Source: Methylococcus sp. EFPC2
GTDB taxonomy: Bacteria > Pseudomonadota > Gammaproteobacteria > Methylococcales > Methylococcaceae
Direction of reading: 5' to 3'
NCBI RefSeq assembly: GCF_016925495.1
Contig: NZ_CP070491.1
Coordinates: forward strand, 3,596,001 to 3,660,000
Length of the DNA: 64,000 bases
Shown: positions 50,717-59,891 of the stretch, in pieces
Layout of the letters: every line of letters starts with the position of its first letter
Position numbering within the stretch: the first letter of the stretch is position 1
The notes under the pieces: model-generated
The model's input: the letters and a program-made list of their open reading frames with translations, nothing else
Told to the model about the DNA's origin: nothing
Database searches by the model: none
Made by a program: the position numbers and the translations under genes

Positions 50717-51724
50717 CTAGGACCGCATCAACGCATAGATCAATATGGCCGCGCTGGCCGAGACATTGAGCGATTGCACGGTGCCACTGCCGGGTATGGT
50801 GGCGACGAGTTCGCAGGCCGCCAGGGTTTGCGGCGGGACGCCGTGTTCTTCGTTGCCCAGCACCAGCAAGGTCGGGCGAGGGTCGGGGGGGATGTCGTCG
50901 ATGGGCGCCGCGGTGGGCGACAGCGCGGAACCCACGATCCGGTAGTGGGTTTGCAGACGTTTCAAGGCCTGGGGCAGATGCGCGAGTCGATAGAGGGTCA
51001 CCGCCTCCAGCCCGCCTTCCGCAATGCGGTAAGCGGCGTCGGAAAGGCCGGCCTGGGCGGGATGGTCTGAAACCAGCAGGCGCTCGTGGCCGAAGAAGGC
51101 CAGGGTGCGGGCGATGGCGCCGAGGTTGTGGGGATTGCCGACACCGTCGAGCACGAGCAGCGGCTTTCCTTGCTGCGCCCAGCGGCTGACTTCGGCCCAG
51201 TCGACGTCGATCACTTCCTTGGGAGCGGCGGCGACTACGATGCCGCCATGCAGTACCGTACCGGCGATGCGGGTGAGTTCCTCGTCGCCGACCAGCCGGT
51301 AAGGCCTGTGCATGCGGGCCATCTGGGCGCAAAACGGGCCGGCCTCATGCTTCAGTTCTTCGGCGTAATAGAGCCTGAGGGCTCGTTCGGGCTCACGCTC
51401 GAACAAGGCGGATATCGCCGACAAGCCGGCAATCTTGTCGAATGTTGTGGCTAGCGCGCGCGCCGTTTTTTTCTCGCCTCGGTCGTGCGTCACGCCTTTG
51501 TCCGGGCGGCCCGGACGTGGCCTCTCGTGTCCCCGTCCAGGTTCCGTGCGAGCGACGCGCGGATCGGCGCTCCGTGCCGCCTTCCGGTCGGGTCGCGCTT
51601 CCGCCGATGCCCGGTCGGCCGAGCTTTTGCCGACGGTTTTTGGCCGCGGCTTGCGTGGAGTGGCCTCGGTGGGCCGGCTTCCGGGTTTGGCGGGCGGGCG
51701 CTTCGGTTTGTCGGAGTGGCTCAT
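50717..51724 (-). CDS. TrmH/SpoU-family RNA 2'-O-methyltransferase
   Basis: A 335-residue SPOUT methyltransferase. The first 85 or so residues are a disordered basic tail rich in Pro, Arg and Lys. A SpoU_sub_bind domain follows ([20 protein letters not shown]), then the knotted catalytic domain with motif 1 [16 protein letters not shown], motif 2 [10 protein letters not shown] and motif 3 [18 protein letters not shown]. It probably methylates a ribose in rRNA or tRNA; the target is unknown. Start uncertain: ATG 51724 or ATG 51739, neither with a strong ribosome-binding site. It is divergent from rluE. Confidence 0.87.
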   Translation of the reverse strand: MSHSDKPKRPPAKPGSRPTEATPRKPRPKTVGKSSADRASAEARPDRKAARSADPRVARTEPGRGHERPRPGRPDKGVTHDRGEKKTARALATTFDKIAGLSAISALFEREPERALRLYYAEELKHEAGPFCAQMARMHRPYRLVGDEELTRIAGTVLHGGIVVAAAPKEVIDVDWAEVSRWAQQGKPLLVLDGVGNPHNLGAIARTLAFFGHERLLVSDHPAQAGLSDAAYRIAEGGLEAVTLYRLAHLPQALKRLQTHYRIVGSALSPTAAPIDDIPPDPRPTLLVLGNEEHGVPPQTLAACELVATIPGSGTVQSLNVSASAAILIYALMRS

Positions 51725-51784
51725 GTAAACTGGTTCCATGCAAAAACGCCTTATTCTAACGGAAACCGACGCGGAGCCACGCGC

Positions 51785-52384
51785 ATGGCCCGCCTGATCC
51801 TGTTCAACAAACCCTACGACGTACTTACGCAGTTCACCGACCGCGAAGGGCGTGCCACTTTGGCGAATTACCTGGACATTCCCGGAGTCTATCCGGCGGG
51901 GCGGCTGGATCGCGACAGCGAGGGTCTGCTGCTGCTCACCGATGACGGGTCGCTGCAGACCCGCATCGCCGACCCTCGCCACAAAATGGCCAAGGTGTAT
52001 TGGGCCCAAGTGGAAGGCCTGCCGGATGAAACGGCCCTGAGCCGCTTGCGCGGCGGCGTGCTTCTAAATGATGGCCCGACCCGGCCCGCCGGGGCCAGGC
52101 TGATCGGCGAACCGCACGGCTTGTGGCCGCGCGACCCGCCCATCCGCTATCGCGCCGCCATTCCGGCAAGCTGGATCGAGCTGACGCTGCGCGAAGGCCG
52201 CAACCGACAGGTGCGCCGGATGACCGCCGCGGTCGGTTTTCCCACCTTGCGCCTGATCCGTTATGCCATCGGCGAATGGACCTTGGCTGGTTTGTCTCCC
52301 GGCGAGTGGCGCGAATTGTCGGTGTCCGTGCCGCCGCGCGGACACCGATCCCCTTCGCGCCCCCGAAATGGCCGCCTATCATGA
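51785..52384 (+). CDS. rluE: 23S rRNA pseudouridine synthase RluE-like
   Basis: A 199-residue RsuA-family pseudouridine synthase without the N-terminal S4 domain, as in RluE, which modifies U2457 of 23S rRNA. The catalytic Asp42 lies in [35 protein letters not shown] and LIRYAIG are the other family motifs. Its stop overlaps the start of the YigZ gene (ATGA). Confidence 0.9.
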   Translation: MARLILFNKPYDVLTQFTDREGRATLANYLDIPGVYPAGRLDRDSEGLLLLTDDGSLQTRIADPRHKMAKVYWAQVEGLPDETALSRLRGGVLLNDGPTRPAGARLIGEPHGLWPRDPPIRYRAAIPASWIELTLREGRNRQVRRMTAAVGFPTLRLIRYAIGEWTLAGLSPGEWRELSVSVPPRGHRSPSRPRNGRLS

Positions 52385-52980
52385 GCGCCTATTTCACGCT
52401 GGCGGAGCTCGCGACCCACCAGGAAGAGGTCAAGGCCTCGGTATTCATCGCTTATGCCGACCGGGCCGATACGCCGGAGCTGGCCTTGCGATTCCTCAAC
52501 GGTGTCCTCCAGCGTCATCCCGATGCGTCCCACTTATGCTGGGCTTACAAGATCGGTCAGCAATACCGCTTCAGCGATGGCGGCGAACCGGGCGGCACGG
52601 CGGGACAGCCCATCCTCCGGGCCATCGACGGCATGGGGCTGGATCATGTGGTGGTCGGGGTCATTCGCTATTTCGGCGGCACCAAGCTGGGCGCAGGCGG
52701 ATTGATGCGCGCCTACGGCGGCGTCGCGGCCGAGGCCTTACGCAGCGCGCCGAAAAGAGAAGAAAGCCCGCGGGAGACGCTGACGGTGGAGGTGTTTTTC
52801 GAGCATCTGGGCGTGTTGTACCGCCTGCTGGACAGCCACGGCGCGGAAGAGCGGGCGGAGGAGTACCACGAGCGGGGGGTGAAGCTGCGTTTTACCCTGG
52901 CCCAGGCAGAAATCGAGCGGTTCCAGACCGGGTTGAGGGACGCGACAAAAGGGCGATCGGCATCCGTTTCGTCGCCTTAG
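52381..52980 (+). CDS. yigZ: YigZ/IMPACT family protein
   Basis: A 199-residue protein with an N-terminal IMPACT domain. [26 protein letters not shown] and the stretch [22 protein letters not shown] are its hallmark. A C-terminal DUF1949-like ferredoxin fold follows. The biochemical function is uncertain; links to translation have been proposed for eukaryotic IMPACT. Coupled to rluE by ATGA. Confidence 0.9.
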   Translation: MSAYFTLAELATHQEEVKASVFIAYADRADTPELALRFLNGVLQRHPDASHLCWAYKIGQQYRFSDGGEPGGTAGQPILRAIDGMGLDHVVVGVIRYFGGTKLGAGGLMRAYGGVAAEALRSAPKREESPRETLTVEVFFEHLGVLYRLLDSHGAEERAEEYHERGVKLRFTLAQAEIERFQTGLRDATKGRSASVSSP

Positions 52981-53024
52981 TGCCCGCCTCCGGGGAGCGC
53001 TTGGAGGCGGGCGGCTTGACGCTC

Positions 53025-53360
53025 TTACTTCTTCGGCAGAGCCAGTTCGAGATGCTTGACCGCTTCCTTGGCGTGGGTCGTTCCGACGTCGGCGTGGCCC
53101 AGCTTGCCGTGCTCGATCGCCTGCTTGAGGTGGGTGATGGCTTCCGCGGTGTGCGGGTTGTGTTCCGCTTTTTCCGCGGCTTCGGCGTGTGTCAAGGAGG
53201 TTTGCGCATGCTCGACCAGGACCGGAGCATGCCCGGCTTCGCCGTGCGTAATCGCCGCTTTCGCATGTTCCAGGCTTTGAGTGGTGTGTTCGGTTTCAGC
53301 GAAGGCCAAAGAGCCGAACAGTGCGAGCGCGCTCGCCAAGGCTATCAGTAATTTTTTCAT
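53025..53360 (-). CDS. SmbP-like small metal-binding protein
   Basis: A 111-residue periplasmic protein with a signal peptide (MKKLLIALASALALFGSLAFA). The mature part is a four-helix-like, His-rich sequence with repeated HAKAA, HAQTSLTHAEAAEKAEH, HLKQAIEHGKLGHADVGTTHA units spaced about seven residues apart. This matches the small metal-binding protein SmbP described from Nitrosomonas europaea, which binds Cu and other metals. Start at 53360: AGAGG lies 8 bp upstream and the signal peptide begins there. It fits the metal-handling theme of the window. Confidence 0.85.
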   Translation of the reverse strand: MKKLLIALASALALFGSLAFAETEHTTQSLEHAKAAITHGEAGHAPVLVEHAQTSLTHAEAAEKAEHNPHTAEAITHLKQAIEHGKLGHADVGTTHAKEAVKHLELALPKK

Positions 53361-53567
53361 TGCATAAACCTCTTGGTGATCTTCCATATGATTATTGACG
53401 CAACCTGGAGGGGCGACGCCTCCGGCGTGGCCGCCAGAAACGAGCGCGGTCCGGTTGCGCCTTGGATGAAGCCCGTCTTGCGCAGGCGGCCCCAGTATTT
53501 TGGCCGCGGCTACTCAAGTCAAGACGTTTCGCCCATATGATTATGCGCAGTGCGGGCGGGGAGGTGC

Positions 53568-54578
53568 TCAAGGAGTGACTGATTCCAGTGGCCAGCGTGG
53601 GAGGGCGAGAATCTCGAGCGAATCGCGCTGGCCGGCGAGCAGCCGCCGACAGCCGGCATAGGCGATCATGGCGCCGTTGTCCGTACAGAACTCGGGACGT
53701 GGGAAATGCACCGAGGCACTTTCGCGGCTGGCCAGTTCGGCCAGCTTTTTCCGTATCAGCCGGTTGGCGCTGACCCCGCCGGCCGCTACCAGGCGTTTCA
53801 AGCCGGTTTCCCGCAGCGCTCGGCGGCATTTGATCACAATGGTGTCCACCACAGCTTCCTGGAACGCCCGTGCGACGTCGGCCTTGTCCTGGTGGGTGCC
53901 ATCGGTGCCGGCCAGGGTGACGAGAGTGTGGGTCTTCAGGCCGCTGAAACTGAAGTCCAGTCCGGGGCGATCGGTCATCGGGCGGGGAAATTCGAAGCGG
54001 TCCGCGAGTCCCTCCTCGGCGAGCCGGGCCAAGGCCGGGCCGCCGGGGTAGCCCAGGCCCATGAGTTTGGCGGTCTTGTCGAAGGCTTCGCCAGCGGCGT
54101 CGTCGAGCGATTCTCCCAGCAGGCGATAACGGCCGATGCCGTCCACACGCACCAACTGGGTGTGGCCTCCGGATACCAGTAGTGCGACGAAGGGAAAGTC
54201 CGGCGGATTCGGTTCCAACAGGGGGGCGAGCAAGTGGCCTTCCATGTGGTGCACGGCCACGGCCGGCACATCCCAGGCCCAGGCCAGGCTGCGTGCCACC
54301 GATGCGCCGACCATCAGGGCGCCGATCAGGCCGGGGCCTGCGGTGTAGGCGACGCCGTTGATTTGGCTCGATGTCAGTTGGGCATCGGCCATGGCTTGCT
54401 TGATCAGGGGTACCAGCTTGCGGATGTGGTCTCTGGAGGCCAGTTCCGGTACGACGCCGCCGTATTCGGCGTGAAGCTCCACCTGGCTGAACAGCGTGTG
54501 CGCCAGTAAGCCGCGCTTGGCGTGATAAACGGCGACGCCGGTTTCGTCGCAGGAGGTTTCGATGCCGAGCACGTACAT
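53568..54578 (-). CDS. tsaD: tRNA N6-adenosine threonylcarbamoyltransferase
   Basis: A 336-residue ASKHA-fold enzyme that transfers threonylcarbamoyl to A37 of ANN-decoding tRNAs, working with TsaB, TsaC and TsaE. Metal-binding His111 and His115 lie in [11 protein letters not shown], and [11 protein letters not shown] opens the protein as in E. coli. LVSGGHTQL and [10 protein letters not shown] are further signatures. A GTG two codons upstream (54584) is an alternative start. It is divergent from rpsU, the classic arrangement in gammaproteobacteria. Confidence 0.95.
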   Translation of the reverse strand: MYVLGIETSCDETGVAVYHAKRGLLAHTLFSQVELHAEYGGVVPELASRDHIRKLVPLIKQAMADAQLTSSQINGVAYTAGPGLIGALMVGASVARSLAWAWDVPAVAVHHMEGHLLAPLLEPNPPDFPFVALLVSGGHTQLVRVDGIGRYRLLGESLDDAAGEAFDKTAKLMGLGYPGGPALARLAEEGLADRFEFPRPMTDRPGLDFSFSGLKTHTLVTLAGTDGTHQDKADVARAFQEAVVDTIVIKCRRALRETGLKRLVAAGGVSANRLIRKKLAELASRESASVHFPRPEFCTDNGAMIAYAGCRRLLAGQRDSLEILALPRWPLESVTP

Positions 54579-54591
54579 GCGCACAAGTCTT

Positions 54592-54619
54592 TTGATTTGG
54601 TCAGGGTGGCGAGTATAAT
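54592..54619 (+). promoter_or_regulatory. Sigma-70 promoter for rpsU
   Basis: TTGATT (54592-54597), a 16-bp spacer and a perfect TATAAT (54614-54619), 73 bp before the rpsU start. The transcript would carry an AU-rich leader with a small GC hairpin (54641-54656) followed by TTTATTTAATTTTT. Confidence 0.7.
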
Positions 54620-54692
54620 CCCGCGTCTATTTCCCGCGGTAGCCCCGAAGACGGGCTTTATTTAATTTTTCGTAATATTTTCAGGAAGTTAC

Positions 54693-54926
54693 ATGCCGTC
54701 CATTAAGCTCAGAGAGAACGAACCTTTCGAAATCGCCATTCGTCGCTTCAAGCGTGCCTGTGAAAAAGCCGGTGTGTTGTCCGAAGTGCGTCGCCGCGAG
54801 TTTTACGAAAAGCCGACCGAAGAGCGCAAGCGCAAGGCCGCCGCCGCCGTCAAGCGCCACCTGAAAAAGCTTTCACGCGAACGTTTCTCGTTGAAGATCC
54901 TGCGCCAAGGTCGTCCGACCACCTAG
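54693..54926 (+). CDS. rpsU: 30S ribosomal protein S21
   Basis: A 77-residue basic ribosomal protein of the small subunit. The N terminus [25 protein letters not shown] and [10 protein letters not shown] are diagnostic. It is a little longer than the usual 71 residues because of a short C-terminal tail (RQGRPTT). It opens the macromolecular-synthesis cluster with yqeY and dnaG downstream. A strong sigma-70-like promoter is just upstream. Confidence 0.96.
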   Translation: MPSIKLRENEPFEIAIRRFKRACEKAGVLSEVRRREFYEKPTEERKRKAAAAVKRHLKKLSRERFSLKILRQGRPTT

Positions 54927-54947
54927 TTGCTGCGGCAAGTTTCGCTT

Positions 54948-55397
54948 ATGAGCGAGTTAAAGCAGCGTATACAGGATGAAATGAAGGCCGCCATGAAGGC
55001 GGGTGAGAAGGATCGTCTGGGAGTGATCCGTCTGATTCTGGCGGCCGTCAAGCAGCGAGAGGTCGACGAGCGCATTCAGCTCGATGATACTCAGGTGATC
55101 GCCGTGCTCGATAAGATGCTCAAACAGCGCCGCGAGTCGATCACCCAATATACGGCGGCGGGCCGACAGGATTTGGCTGATGCGGAAAGCGCCGAAATCC
55201 GGGTGCTTCAGGACTTTTTGCCGCAAGCCTTGAGCGAATCCGAGATCGATGCCTTGGTGCGGGATGTCATCAGTGAGACCGGTGCCGCGGCGATAGCCGA
55301 TATGGGTAAGGTCATGGCCTTGCTCAAGCCCAAGATGCAGGGGCGCGCCGATATGGCCTCGGTCAGCGCCCGCATTCGCGCGCTGCTCAGCGCTTAA
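54948..55397 (+). CDS. yqeY: GatB/YqeY domain protein
   Basis: A 149-residue protein of the YqeY family, related to the tail domain of GatB amidotransferase subunits, which bind tRNA. Helical N terminus (IQDEMKAAMKAGEKDRL, with LGVIRLILAAVKQ) and the Ala/Gly C-terminal part (IADMGKVMALLKPKMQGRAD) match. The role is unsettled, perhaps in tRNA quality control. It is often found between rpsU and dnaG, as here. The first in-frame ATG with family similarity is 54948. Confidence 0.92.
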   Translation: MSELKQRIQDEMKAAMKAGEKDRLGVIRLILAAVKQREVDERIQLDDTQVIAVLDKMLKQRRESITQYTAAGRQDLADAESAEIRVLQDFLPQALSESEIDALVRDVISETGAAAIADMGKVMALLKPKMQGRADMASVSARIRALLSA

Positions 55398-55414
55398 AGG
55401 CCTAACCCGATAGG

Positions 55415-55434
55415 GCCGCCATCCAGATGGCGGC
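55415..55434 (+). promoter_or_regulatory. Hairpin between yqeY and dnaG
   Basis: Perfect 8-bp stem GCCGCCAT / ATGGCGGC with a CCAG loop, 17 bp after the yqeY stop and 13 bp before the dnaG start. There is no U tract, so it may attenuate or affect dnaG translation rather than terminate. In E. coli a terminator between rpsU and dnaG lowers primase levels; this could be the counterpart. Confidence 0.5.
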
Positions 55435-55447
55435 TCCGTCGTTCCGC

Positions 55448-57169
55448 ATGGCCGGCAAGATTCCTCGCCAGTTCGTTGATGATTTGATCGCCCGGGTCGA
55501 CATTGTCGATCTCATCGACGCGCGCGTGCCGCTGAAAAAAGCGGGCGTCAATTACGTCGCCCGCTGTCCGTTTCACTCGGAAAAGTCGCCCAGCTTCAAC
55601 GTCCATCGCGACAAGCAGTTCTATCACTGCTTCGGTTGCGGCGCGCACGGCAATGCCATCGGCTTTCTCATGGAATACGAGCGGCTGAGCTTCGTCGAGG
55701 CGGTGGAGAGTTTGGCCGAGTCCTTGGGGCTCGAGGTGCCGCGCGAGGTCTCCCGCGCGGCCGGGCAGGCTGAGCCGGGAGCGGACGCGCTTTATGCATT
55801 ACAGGAACGGGTCGCGCAATTTTATGCCAGACAGTTACGCGAACACCCGGATGCCGAAAAAGCCGTTGCTTATCTGAAAAAGCGCGGGGTCAGCGGCGAA
55901 GTCGCGAAGCAATACGGCCTGGGTTATGCCCCGCCGGGATGGCGCAGCCTCCCCGCCAGCTTTTCTCAGGAGGAATTGCATCGCGCAGGCTTGGTCATAG
56001 TCCGCGAGCAGGGCGGTTACTACGATCGCTTTCGTGATCGCGTCATGTTTCCCATACGCGATCGGCGGGGGCGCGTGGTGGGGTTCGGCGGACGGGTGCT
56101 GGGGGATGAGACTCCCAAGTATCTGAATTCGCCGGAAACGCCCGTTTTCAAGAAACATCGTGAAGTCTACGGGCTTTACGAGCTGTTGCACGCGGTCCGG
56201 CGCCCCGAGCGCATCCTGGTCACGGAAGGCTACATGGACGTCATCGCTCTGGCCCAGCACGGCATCCCTTACGCCGTCGCTACCTTGGGAACCGCGACTT
56301 CCGGCGAGCATATTGAACTGTTGTTCCGTTATGCGCGCGAACTGGTGTTTTGTTTCGACGGCGACAACGCCGGGCGAAGCGCGGCTTGGAAGGCGCTGGA
56401 AGCGGCTCTGCCGGTTTTGCGGGAAGGTCGTACGATACGCTTCCTGCTGCTGCCGCAGGGGCAGGACCCGGACAGCATGGTACGCGACGAAGGTATGGAC
56501 GCTTTCGAAAGACGCATCGGGCAAGCTCAGCCGTTGTCCGATTATTTTTTTCAGTATTTATCCTCCCCCCTCGATCTGCAAACGCTGGAGGGGCGTTCGG
56601 CGCTGGTCCGCGAAGCGCGTCCGCTCGTCGAAAAAATGCCGCCGAGTACCTTTCGCGAGCTGATGAATGAACGGCTGAGCGAGCTTTCGGGTTACAAGAC
56701 GAGCGAAAAAGTCAAAAATTCGACTAAGCTTCTGTCTCATCGGCTTGGCGCAGTCGCGGAACGTGCCAGACCTTCGTTGCTGAGGACTCTGCTTGGCCTG
56801 CTGGTGCAAAACCCCTGGCTTTTCCGTCTGCTCGACGACGAAACGCGACGGCTGGTCGAGAGCGACAAAAATGCCGGGCACTTGGCGAGCAAGCTTTTTT
56901 CGGCGCTGGAAGTAAATAGCGGCATCGGAGTTGGTGGCATCCTGGAGCTTTTTCGGGGTGATCCGGCAGAAAAGCAAGTCAAGGCCCTGAGCCTCGTAGA
57001 GCGCGCGTTGTCGCCTGCGCAGGAGGAGGCCGAGTTTGTCGGCGCGGCTCGACAATACAAGCGTCGGTGCCAGGATATGCGGCTAAAGGAGCTGGAAGCA
57101 AAGGGTAGCGGAGGTGCGTTGAGTCCCGCGGAGCGCGAGGAAATGCGGCGACTGTTGAGCGAGCGGTAA
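55448..57169 (+). CDS. dnaG: DNA primase
   Basis: A 573-residue primase that synthesises RNA primers at the replication fork. The N-terminal zinc ligands Cys40, His43, Cys61 and Cys64 are at the E. coli positions. The TOPRIM core has VTEGYMDVIAL with the catalytic Glu and FDGDNAGR with the acidic motif. The C-terminal DnaB-interacting region is present but divergent. Start 55448 (MAGKIPRQF) matches E. coli; an ATG seven codons upstream falls inside the preceding hairpin. Confidence 0.96.
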   Translation: MAGKIPRQFVDDLIARVDIVDLIDARVPLKKAGVNYVARCPFHSEKSPSFNVHRDKQFYHCFGCGAHGNAIGFLMEYERLSFVEAVESLAESLGLEVPREVSRAAGQAEPGADALYALQERVAQFYARQLREHPDAEKAVAYLKKRGVSGEVAKQYGLGYAPPGWRSLPASFSQEELHRAGLVIVREQGGYYDRFRDRVMFPIRDRRGRVVGFGGRVLGDETPKYLNSPETPVFKKHREVYGLYELLHAVRRPERILVTEGYMDVIALAQHGIPYAVATLGTATSGEHIELLFRYARELVFCFDGDNAGRSAAWKALEAALPVLREGRTIRFLLLPQGQDPDSMVRDEGMDAFERRIGQAQPLSDYFFQYLSSPLDLQTLEGRSALVREARPLVEKMPPSTFRELMNERLSELSGYKTSEKVKNSTKLLSHRLGAVAERARPSLLRTLLGLLVQNPWLFRLLDDETRRLVESDKNAGHLASKLFSALEVNSGIGVGGILELFRGDPAEKQVKALSLVERALSPAQEEAEFVGAARQYKRRCQDMRLKELEAKGSGGALSPAEREEMRRLLSER

Positions 57170-57179
57170 AATCATCCGC

Positions 57180-57207
57180 TTGCTAAGAATTTTTTGAACG
57201 ATATAAT
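57180..57207 (+). promoter_or_regulatory. Sigma-70 promoter for rpoD
   Basis: TTGCTA (57180-57185), a 16-bp spacer and TATAAT (57202-57207), between the dnaG stop and the rpoD start. This would give rpoD its own promoter in addition to read-through from dnaG. Confidence 0.65.
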
Positions 57208-57252
57208 GCAATGTTCCGTGTTGCGGTAACAAAGCGAGACGCGAGTTAGTCG

Positions 57253-59052
57253 ATGAACCAAGAACAGCAGCAATCCCAGCTCAAAGAGCTGATCGCCAAG
57301 GGCAAGATGCAGGGTTTTCTCACCTATTCCGAGGTGAACGACCATCTGCCCAGCGATATCGTCGATCCCGAGCAGATGGAAGACATCATCGCCATGATCA
57401 ACGACATGGGGATCGAAGTCCATGAAGATGCGCCGGATACCGATATCATTCCGGATGCCGCAGTGGTCAGCGACGACGAAGACGAAGCGGCGGAGGTCGC
57501 TGCCGCCCTGGCCTCCTCGGTCGATGCCGAACTAGGCCGCACCACCGACCCCGTCCGCATGTACATGCGGGAAATGGGTACGGTTGAATTGCTTACCCGC
57601 GAAGGCGAGCTCAGCATCGCCAAGCGTATCGAAGAAGGCCTTAATCAGGTCGCCCGCGAGCTTGTGCGCTTCTCGCCCTCCATGGACTATTTCATCGGCG
57701 CTTTTGAGCGTATCGATAGCGGAGAACTGCGGCTTTCGGATCTCATTTCCGATTTCTTCGATCCAAACCAGCCCGAAGCGGTCGCGGAAGATGAGGATGG
57801 CGAAGGGGAGTTGCTGGCGGACGAAGAGGGCGAGTCGGGGCCCGATCCCGAACTCGTAAAGGAAAAGCTGGAGGCGTTCAAAAAACAACATAAGGCCGCC
57901 TTGGCTGCCCAAAGCAAATATGGGCACGATCACGAGCGTACTGAAAAGGCGTTTGCGCTTTTGGCCGAAAGCTTTCTGGAATTCAAGAAAACGCCCGCGT
58001 TTTTCAAGGAGCTCACGGATATACTGCACGGCGCGGTGGGGCGCATCCGGGAGCAAGAACGCATCATCCAGAATTTGGTGGTCAACAGGGCCAAGATGCC
58101 GCGCGCCGAATTTTTGAAGAGTTTCACGGAAAAAGGCACGAGTCCCGGTTGGCTCGATGACCTAATCGCGAGTGGTCAGCCTTATGCGCAGGCCTTGCTC
58201 TCTCATGCGGAAGATATTCGCCGTGCGCAGGGTAAAATCCTGCAGGTCGAAAAGGAAAACTCGCTCAGCGTCGGTAAGATCAAGGAAGTTAACCGCCGCA
58301 TGTCGGTGGGTGAAACCCAGGCGCGCTTGGCCAAGAAGGAAATGATCGAGGCGAACCTGCGTCTCGTTATTTCCATAGCTAAAAAATACACCAATCGCGG
58401 TCTGCAGTTCCTCGATCTGATCCAGGAAGGCAATATCGGCCTCATGAAGGCAGTGGACAAGTTCGAATACCGGCGAGGTTACAAATTCTCGACCTACGCA
58501 ACCTGGTGGATACGCCAGGCGATCACCCGGTCCATCGCAGACCAGGCGCGCACCATACGGATACCGGTGCATATGATAGAAACGATCAACAAGCTGAATC
58601 GCATTTCCAGGCAGATGCTGCAGGAAATGGGGCGCGAACCGACGCCGGAGGAACTGGCCATCCGCATGGAAATGCCCGAAGACAAAGTGCGCAAGGTCTT
58701 GAAGATCGCGAAAGAGCCCATCTCGATGGAAACTCCCATCGGTGATGACGAAGATTCGCATTTGGGCGATTTTATTGAAGACTCCAGGGTCATGTCTCCT
58801 GTAGAATCTGCAACTGTCGCAGGTTTGCGGGAAACCACCCAGCATGTATTGGCTGGCTTGACCGCGCGCGAAGCGAAAGTGCTGCGCATGCGTTTCGGCA
58901 TCGATATGAACACCGACCATACCTTGGAAGAGGTCGGTAAGCAGTTCGATGTTACCCGTGAACGCATCAGGCAGATCGAAGCAAAAGCGCTCCGCAAGCT
59001 CCGCCATCCTTCCCGGTCCGAGCAGTTGAAGAGCTTCCTGGATCTGGATTGA
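57253..59052 (+). CDS. rpoD: RNA polymerase sigma factor RpoD (sigma-70)
   Basis: A 599-residue primary sigma factor. Region 1.1 is at the N terminus ([21 protein letters not shown]). Region 1.2 has [21 protein letters not shown]. The acidic non-conserved region carries a Glu/Asp-rich insert (about 175-200). Region 2 has [20 protein letters not shown], and region 4.2 has [21 protein letters not shown]. It directs transcription of housekeeping genes. Last protein gene of the rpsU-dnaG-rpoD cluster; a tRNA follows 7 bp after the stop. Confidence 0.97.
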   Translation: MNQEQQQSQLKELIAKGKMQGFLTYSEVNDHLPSDIVDPEQMEDIIAMINDMGIEVHEDAPDTDIIPDAAVVSDDEDEAAEVAAALASSVDAELGRTTDPVRMYMREMGTVELLTREGELSIAKRIEEGLNQVARELVRFSPSMDYFIGAFERIDSGELRLSDLISDFFDPNQPEAVAEDEDGEGELLADEEGESGPDPELVKEKLEAFKKQHKAALAAQSKYGHDHERTEKAFALLAESFLEFKKTPAFFKELTDILHGAVGRIREQERIIQNLVVNRAKMPRAEFLKSFTEKGTSPGWLDDLIASGQPYAQALLSHAEDIRRAQGKILQVEKENSLSVGKIKEVNRRMSVGETQARLAKKEMIEANLRLVISIAKKYTNRGLQFLDLIQEGNIGLMKAVDKFEYRRGYKFSTYATWWIRQAITRSIADQARTIRIPVHMIETINKLNRISRQMLQEMGREPTPEELAIRMEMPEDKVRKVLKIAKEPISMETPIGDDEDSHLGDFIEDSRVMSPVESATVAGLRETTQHVLAGLTAREAKVLRMRFGIDMNTDHTLEEVGKQFDVTRERIRQIEAKALRKLRHPSRSEQLKSFLDLD

Positions 59053-59059
59053 CAGACAC

Positions 59060-59136
59060 GGGCCCTTAGCTCAGTTGGTCAGAGCAGGGGACTCATAATC
59101 CCTTGGTCCAAGGTTCAAGTCCTTGAGGGCCCACCA
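59060..59136 (+). tRNA. ileX: tRNA-Ile2 (CAU anticodon, lysidine type)
   Basis: A 77-nt cloverleaf with acceptor GGGCCCT/AGGGCCC, encoded CCA (59134-59136) and anticodon CAT at 59094-59096. The anticodon-arm and variable-loop sequence (CTCATAATC, CTTGGTC) and the D arm CTTAGCTCAG match E. coli Ile2 rather than the elongator Met tRNA. The C34 is therefore expected to become lysidine through TilS and read AUA. It starts 7 bp after rpoD; E. coli ileX is also close to rpoD. An automatic caller might label it tRNA-Met. Confidence 0.88.
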
Positions 59137-59144
59137 ATAAAAAC

Positions 59145-59174
59145 AAAGGCTTGCAGCGATGCAGGCCTTTTTTT
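59145..59174 (+). terminator. Rho-independent terminator after rpoD-tRNA
   Basis: An 11-bp stem (AAAGGCTTGCA / TGCAGGCCTTT, one G-U pair) closed by a GCGA tetraloop and followed by a run of seven T (59168-59174). This is the clearest intrinsic terminator in the window and closes the rpsU-rpoD-tRNA unit. Confidence 0.92.
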
Positions 59175-59891
59175 GTTTCTGCCTGAGTAATGCTAGCAGG
59201 ATAGTTTGTCCCGCTTTGCTAATGAAATTTCCCCCTGGTCCACCGCTTCCGATAGGACATGGCCCGAATGTTTTGCAAACCCGTGAGCCTGCCTATTGTC
59301 CCGGCAGTGCGCGGCTGACGCGGCGTATGCTTCTGCCATCCAGCATCGGGTCCGCTGCGAGCATGTTACCGAGATTTGATGGTTCAAAGACTGGGCACAT
59401 GATCAACGTATCGCTCTTCCAGCTCTCGAGTTTGCAGGGTGTCAGCCTGTGAGCATTCCCAATGCGACCGACGTCGGACGGCTCCCCGTCGCGGCGATGA
59501 CTTGGGCGGACAACTGTAGCTCCGCCGCGTAGACAACAGCTCAGCGGCTGGCCTTGGGTCAAACCAATTAGAACCCGGCGGCAAATGCATCCTCACCGCC
59601 GGTCCGGTCGACCAAAGTGGTCCGGAAATGCGTTGCGAAAACCTCTTCGCTCGGCTTGGACGCCATGGTGCTTGCAAGTAACCAGCACCGTGTGTGGTGC
59701 CAGGCGTTGCGCCCTGCGCGCGGGCCGTTAGCCATCGGAGGCGGCCAACCCATCTGTTACAGGCGACAGGCGTACTGTGCTACAGGGATACCTTATCCGG
59801 TGCGATGCGCATCCAATGGCAAGTTGCTGTCAGCGCCGTGGGTCGCGGGTCCGGCCGCATGCTGGATAACTGCACCTCAGAGGAATTGATC
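59175..59891. other. Non-coding stretch, about 720 bp, with decayed kinase fragment
   Basis: No intact gene can be supported. Short frames on both strands are without family features, except a leftward segment at 59442-59612 listed separately as a probable kinase remnant. No duplicate of the tRNA 3' end, integrase remnant or transposase was seen. Confidence 0.55.
59442..59612 (-). pseudogene. PfkB/adenosine-kinase-family C-terminal remnant
   Basis: Read leftward, one frame gives LVDRTGGEDAFAAGF, close to the PfkB catalytic signature (DTTGAGDAFAAGF), and stops. A shifted frame continues LIGLTQGQPLSCCLRGGA, and a third gives SAQVIAATGSRP before a TGA. Together these follow the order of the C-terminal part of a ribokinase/adenosine-kinase-type sugar or nucleoside kinase. 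At least two frameshifts and an altered GAGD anion hole (GGED) imply a dead fragment. No N-terminal part is recognised upstream. Confidence 0.4.

Noticed and set aside
59060-59136. tRNA-Met label and phage attachment site at this tRNA
   Set aside because: Arm sequences fit Ile2 rather than Met. No second copy of the tRNA 3' end, integrase or phage gene is visible downstream.
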